From Alphaproteobacteria bacterium (GTDB lineage: Bacteria > Pseudomonadota > Alphaproteobacteria > JAJTHO01): DNA of 6,417 nt. Below the pieces are notes generated by a model. It saw nothing but the letters and a program-made list of their open reading frames with translations. It made no database searches and had not been told where the DNA came from. The position numbers and the translations under genes are program-made. The DNA is taken from the NCBI GenBank assembly GCA_021297975.1, contig JAJTHO010000051.1, forward strand, positions 1-6,417, read 5' to 3'. Below, in pieces: positions 5,122 to 6,417 of this stretch; position 1 is the first letter of the stretch; the number at the start of each line of letters is the position of its first letter.

Positions 5122-6417
5122 TCAGCACTCGCCCATCGTCACCGGAAAGCGCCGCTCACGCCCCAGCGCCTTCGAGGTAATCTTACACCCCGGCGCGCTC
5201 TGGCGGCGCTTGAATTCTGAGATTTTCAAAAGCCGCGCCGTGCGCGCGACCATCTCCGCTGGATAGCCAGCCGCAATAAGTGTCTCTGCGCTTTCCTCGC
5301 GCTCAATAAGACCGCGCAGGATGCCGTCTAAAACGGGATACGGCAGCAGGGAATCTTCATCCCGCTGTGCGTCTTTCAATTCCGCCGACGGGGCGCGGGT
5401 AATGATGCGCTGCGGCGTTATGCCGCGATAATGCGCCAGCTGAAACACCAGCGTTTTATACACGTCTTTCAGCGGCGCATACCCGCCGCACATATCACCA
5501 TACAGCGTTGTATAACCCGTTGCGTATTCGGATTTATTGCCGGTTGTCAGCAGTAAGCTGCCCTGTTTATTGGCCAGCGCCATCAGCAGCACACCGCGCA
5601 GCCGCGCTTGCAGATTTTCCTCCGTCGTATCTCGCTGTGCGCTTTTAAAAGCGGGCGCGAGCATCCCTTCCAGCGCCGCAATACCCGGCGTTATCACTAT
5701 CTCTTCATGCTTAGAGCCCAGCGCCGCCGCCAAGGCCGCCGCATCCGTGCGGCTCATGGCGCTCGTAAACTCAGTTGACAACATCACCGTGCGCACGTTT
5801 TCAGCGCCCAAGGCATCAACCGCCAGCGCCAAAACCAGCGCCGAATCTATGCCCCCGGATAGCCCCAGCAGCGCGGAGGAAAAACCATTCTTCCGCGCAT
5901 AATCGCGTAACCCCAGCGTTAAAACCGCATAGATTTCCGCAAGCCGCGCTGTTTTTGCAAACGGCTGCTTTTCCTCAGAAACAAGCTCTATCGACTCAAC
6001 ACAATGCCCCGCTGCAAACGTTTGCGTGCCGCGCTCATCCAGCGCAAAACTGCCGCCATCAAACACCACATCATCCTGTCCGCCGATAAGATTCACATAC
6101 ACCAGCGGCAAGCCCGTTTCCGCAACGCGCTGGCGCGCTGCGCTAAGCCGCTGCGCCTGTTTCCCCTGCTCATACGGCGATGCGTTCAGCGTTATTAACA
6201 CCCCTGCCCCCGCCACTTTAAGCGCCGCCGCGCCGCCGGGATACCAAAGGTCTTCGCATATTTGCACGCCCAAGGAATGGCCGCGAATGTTTAACGGGGC
6301 GGGCAATTCGCCCGGCGTGAAATAGCGCCGCTCATCAAACACGCTGTAATTGGGCAGCTGATGTTTATAGGTCACACCCGCGATTTTTCCGCCGTCTAAC
6401 AGCAATGCGGCGTTATA
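5122..6417 (-). CDS. nadE: Glutamine-dependent NAD+ synthetase (5' end outside window)
   Basis: This enzyme makes NAD+ from nicotinic acid adenine dinucleotide, ATP and ammonia released from glutamine, the last step of NAD synthesis. The visible 431 residues contain the end of the N-terminal nitrilase-type glutaminase domain: the catalytic lysine in YKHQLPNYSVFDERRYF (about residue 18) and nucleophilic cysteine in GVQICEDLW (residue 54). The synthetase domain follows with the P-loop SGGIDS (187-192), TTGNKSEYATGYTTLYGDMCGGYAPLKD and a normal C-terminus ending MGEC. The reading frame is open to the window edge (YNAA precedes the first internal TTG), so that TTG is not the start. Two-domain synthetases are usually about 540-560 residues, so roughly 110-130, including the catalytic glutamate, should lie beyond 6417. 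No internal defect is visible. Confidence 0.96.
   Translation of the reverse strand, partial: YNAALLLDGGKIAGVTYKHQLPNYSVFDERRYFTPGELPAPLNIRGHSLGVQICEDLWYPGGAAALKVAGAGVLITLNASPYEQGKQAQRLSAARQRVAETGLPLVYVNLIGGQDDVVFDGGSFALDERGTQTFAAGHCVESIELVSEEKQPFAKTARLAEIYAVLTLGLRDYARKNGFSSALLGLSGGIDSALVLALAVDALGAENVRTVMLSTEFTSAMSRTDAAALAAALGSKHEEIVITPGIAALEGMLAPAFKSAQRDTTEENLQARLRGVLLMALANKQGSLLLTTGNKSEYATGYTTLYGDMCGGYAPLKDVYKTLVFQLAHYRGITPQRIITRAPSAELKDAQRDEDSLLPYPVLDGILRGLIEREESAETLIAAGYPAEMVARTARLLKISEFKRRQSAPGCKITSKALGRERRFPVTMGEC

Noticed and set aside
5537..6325. Several plus-strand open frames opposite nadE.
   Set aside because: They are low-complexity Ala/Pro/Ser/Arg-rich translations, as expected opposite a GC-rich gene, and nadE is unmistakable on the other strand.

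Overview
The window looks like a piece of chromosome from an alphaproteobacterium. The evidence is the style of the DnaX, MscL and NAD+ synthetase proteins and a BrnT/BrnA toxin-antitoxin pair, a type common in that class. This placement rests on remembered family resemblance, not on a search. Most genes are moderately GC-rich; one gene (4079-5101) and the brnT promoter are clearly AT-rich.

Layout, left to right. Bases 1-60 may hold the last codons of an unidentified gene. A strong promoter whose -35 box lies in a perfect inverted repeat then drives brnT (118-390) and brnA (350-670), an overlapping type II toxin-antitoxin operon. Next is dnaX (723-2408), the tau subunit of the DNA polymerase III clamp loader. 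It carries an A-AAA-AAA heptamer at 1910-1916 with a -1 frame stop three codons later, so it probably also makes a short gamma-like product of about 401 residues. This site sits in the loop of a large imperfect inverted repeat (1858-1883 with 1961-1986). mscL, the large mechanosensitive channel, converges on dnaX with 8 bp between the stop codons, inside a 12-bp tandem duplication.

mscL and the next gene, an Ahr/YjgB-type zinc-dependent NADPH aldehyde reductase (2946-3968), are divergent across about 120 bp. An AT-rich gene with its own good promoter and a palindrome between -35 and -10 follows (4079-5101). It encodes a 340-residue protein that I do not recognise. The right end is the C-terminal three quarters of a glutamine-dependent NAD+ synthetase (nadE) on the minus strand, with its start outside the window.

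The genes do not form one pathway. The window is housekeeping DNA (dnaX, mscL, nadE, reductase) with two accessory pieces, brnTA and the unknown gene. The points most worth following are the dnaX frameshift site with its surrounding inverted repeat, the brnT promoter/operator with a probably leaderless transcript, and the unidentified AT-rich gene. No tRNA, rRNA, CRISPR array or insertion sequence was seen, and no stretch longer than about 120 bases lacks a gene.
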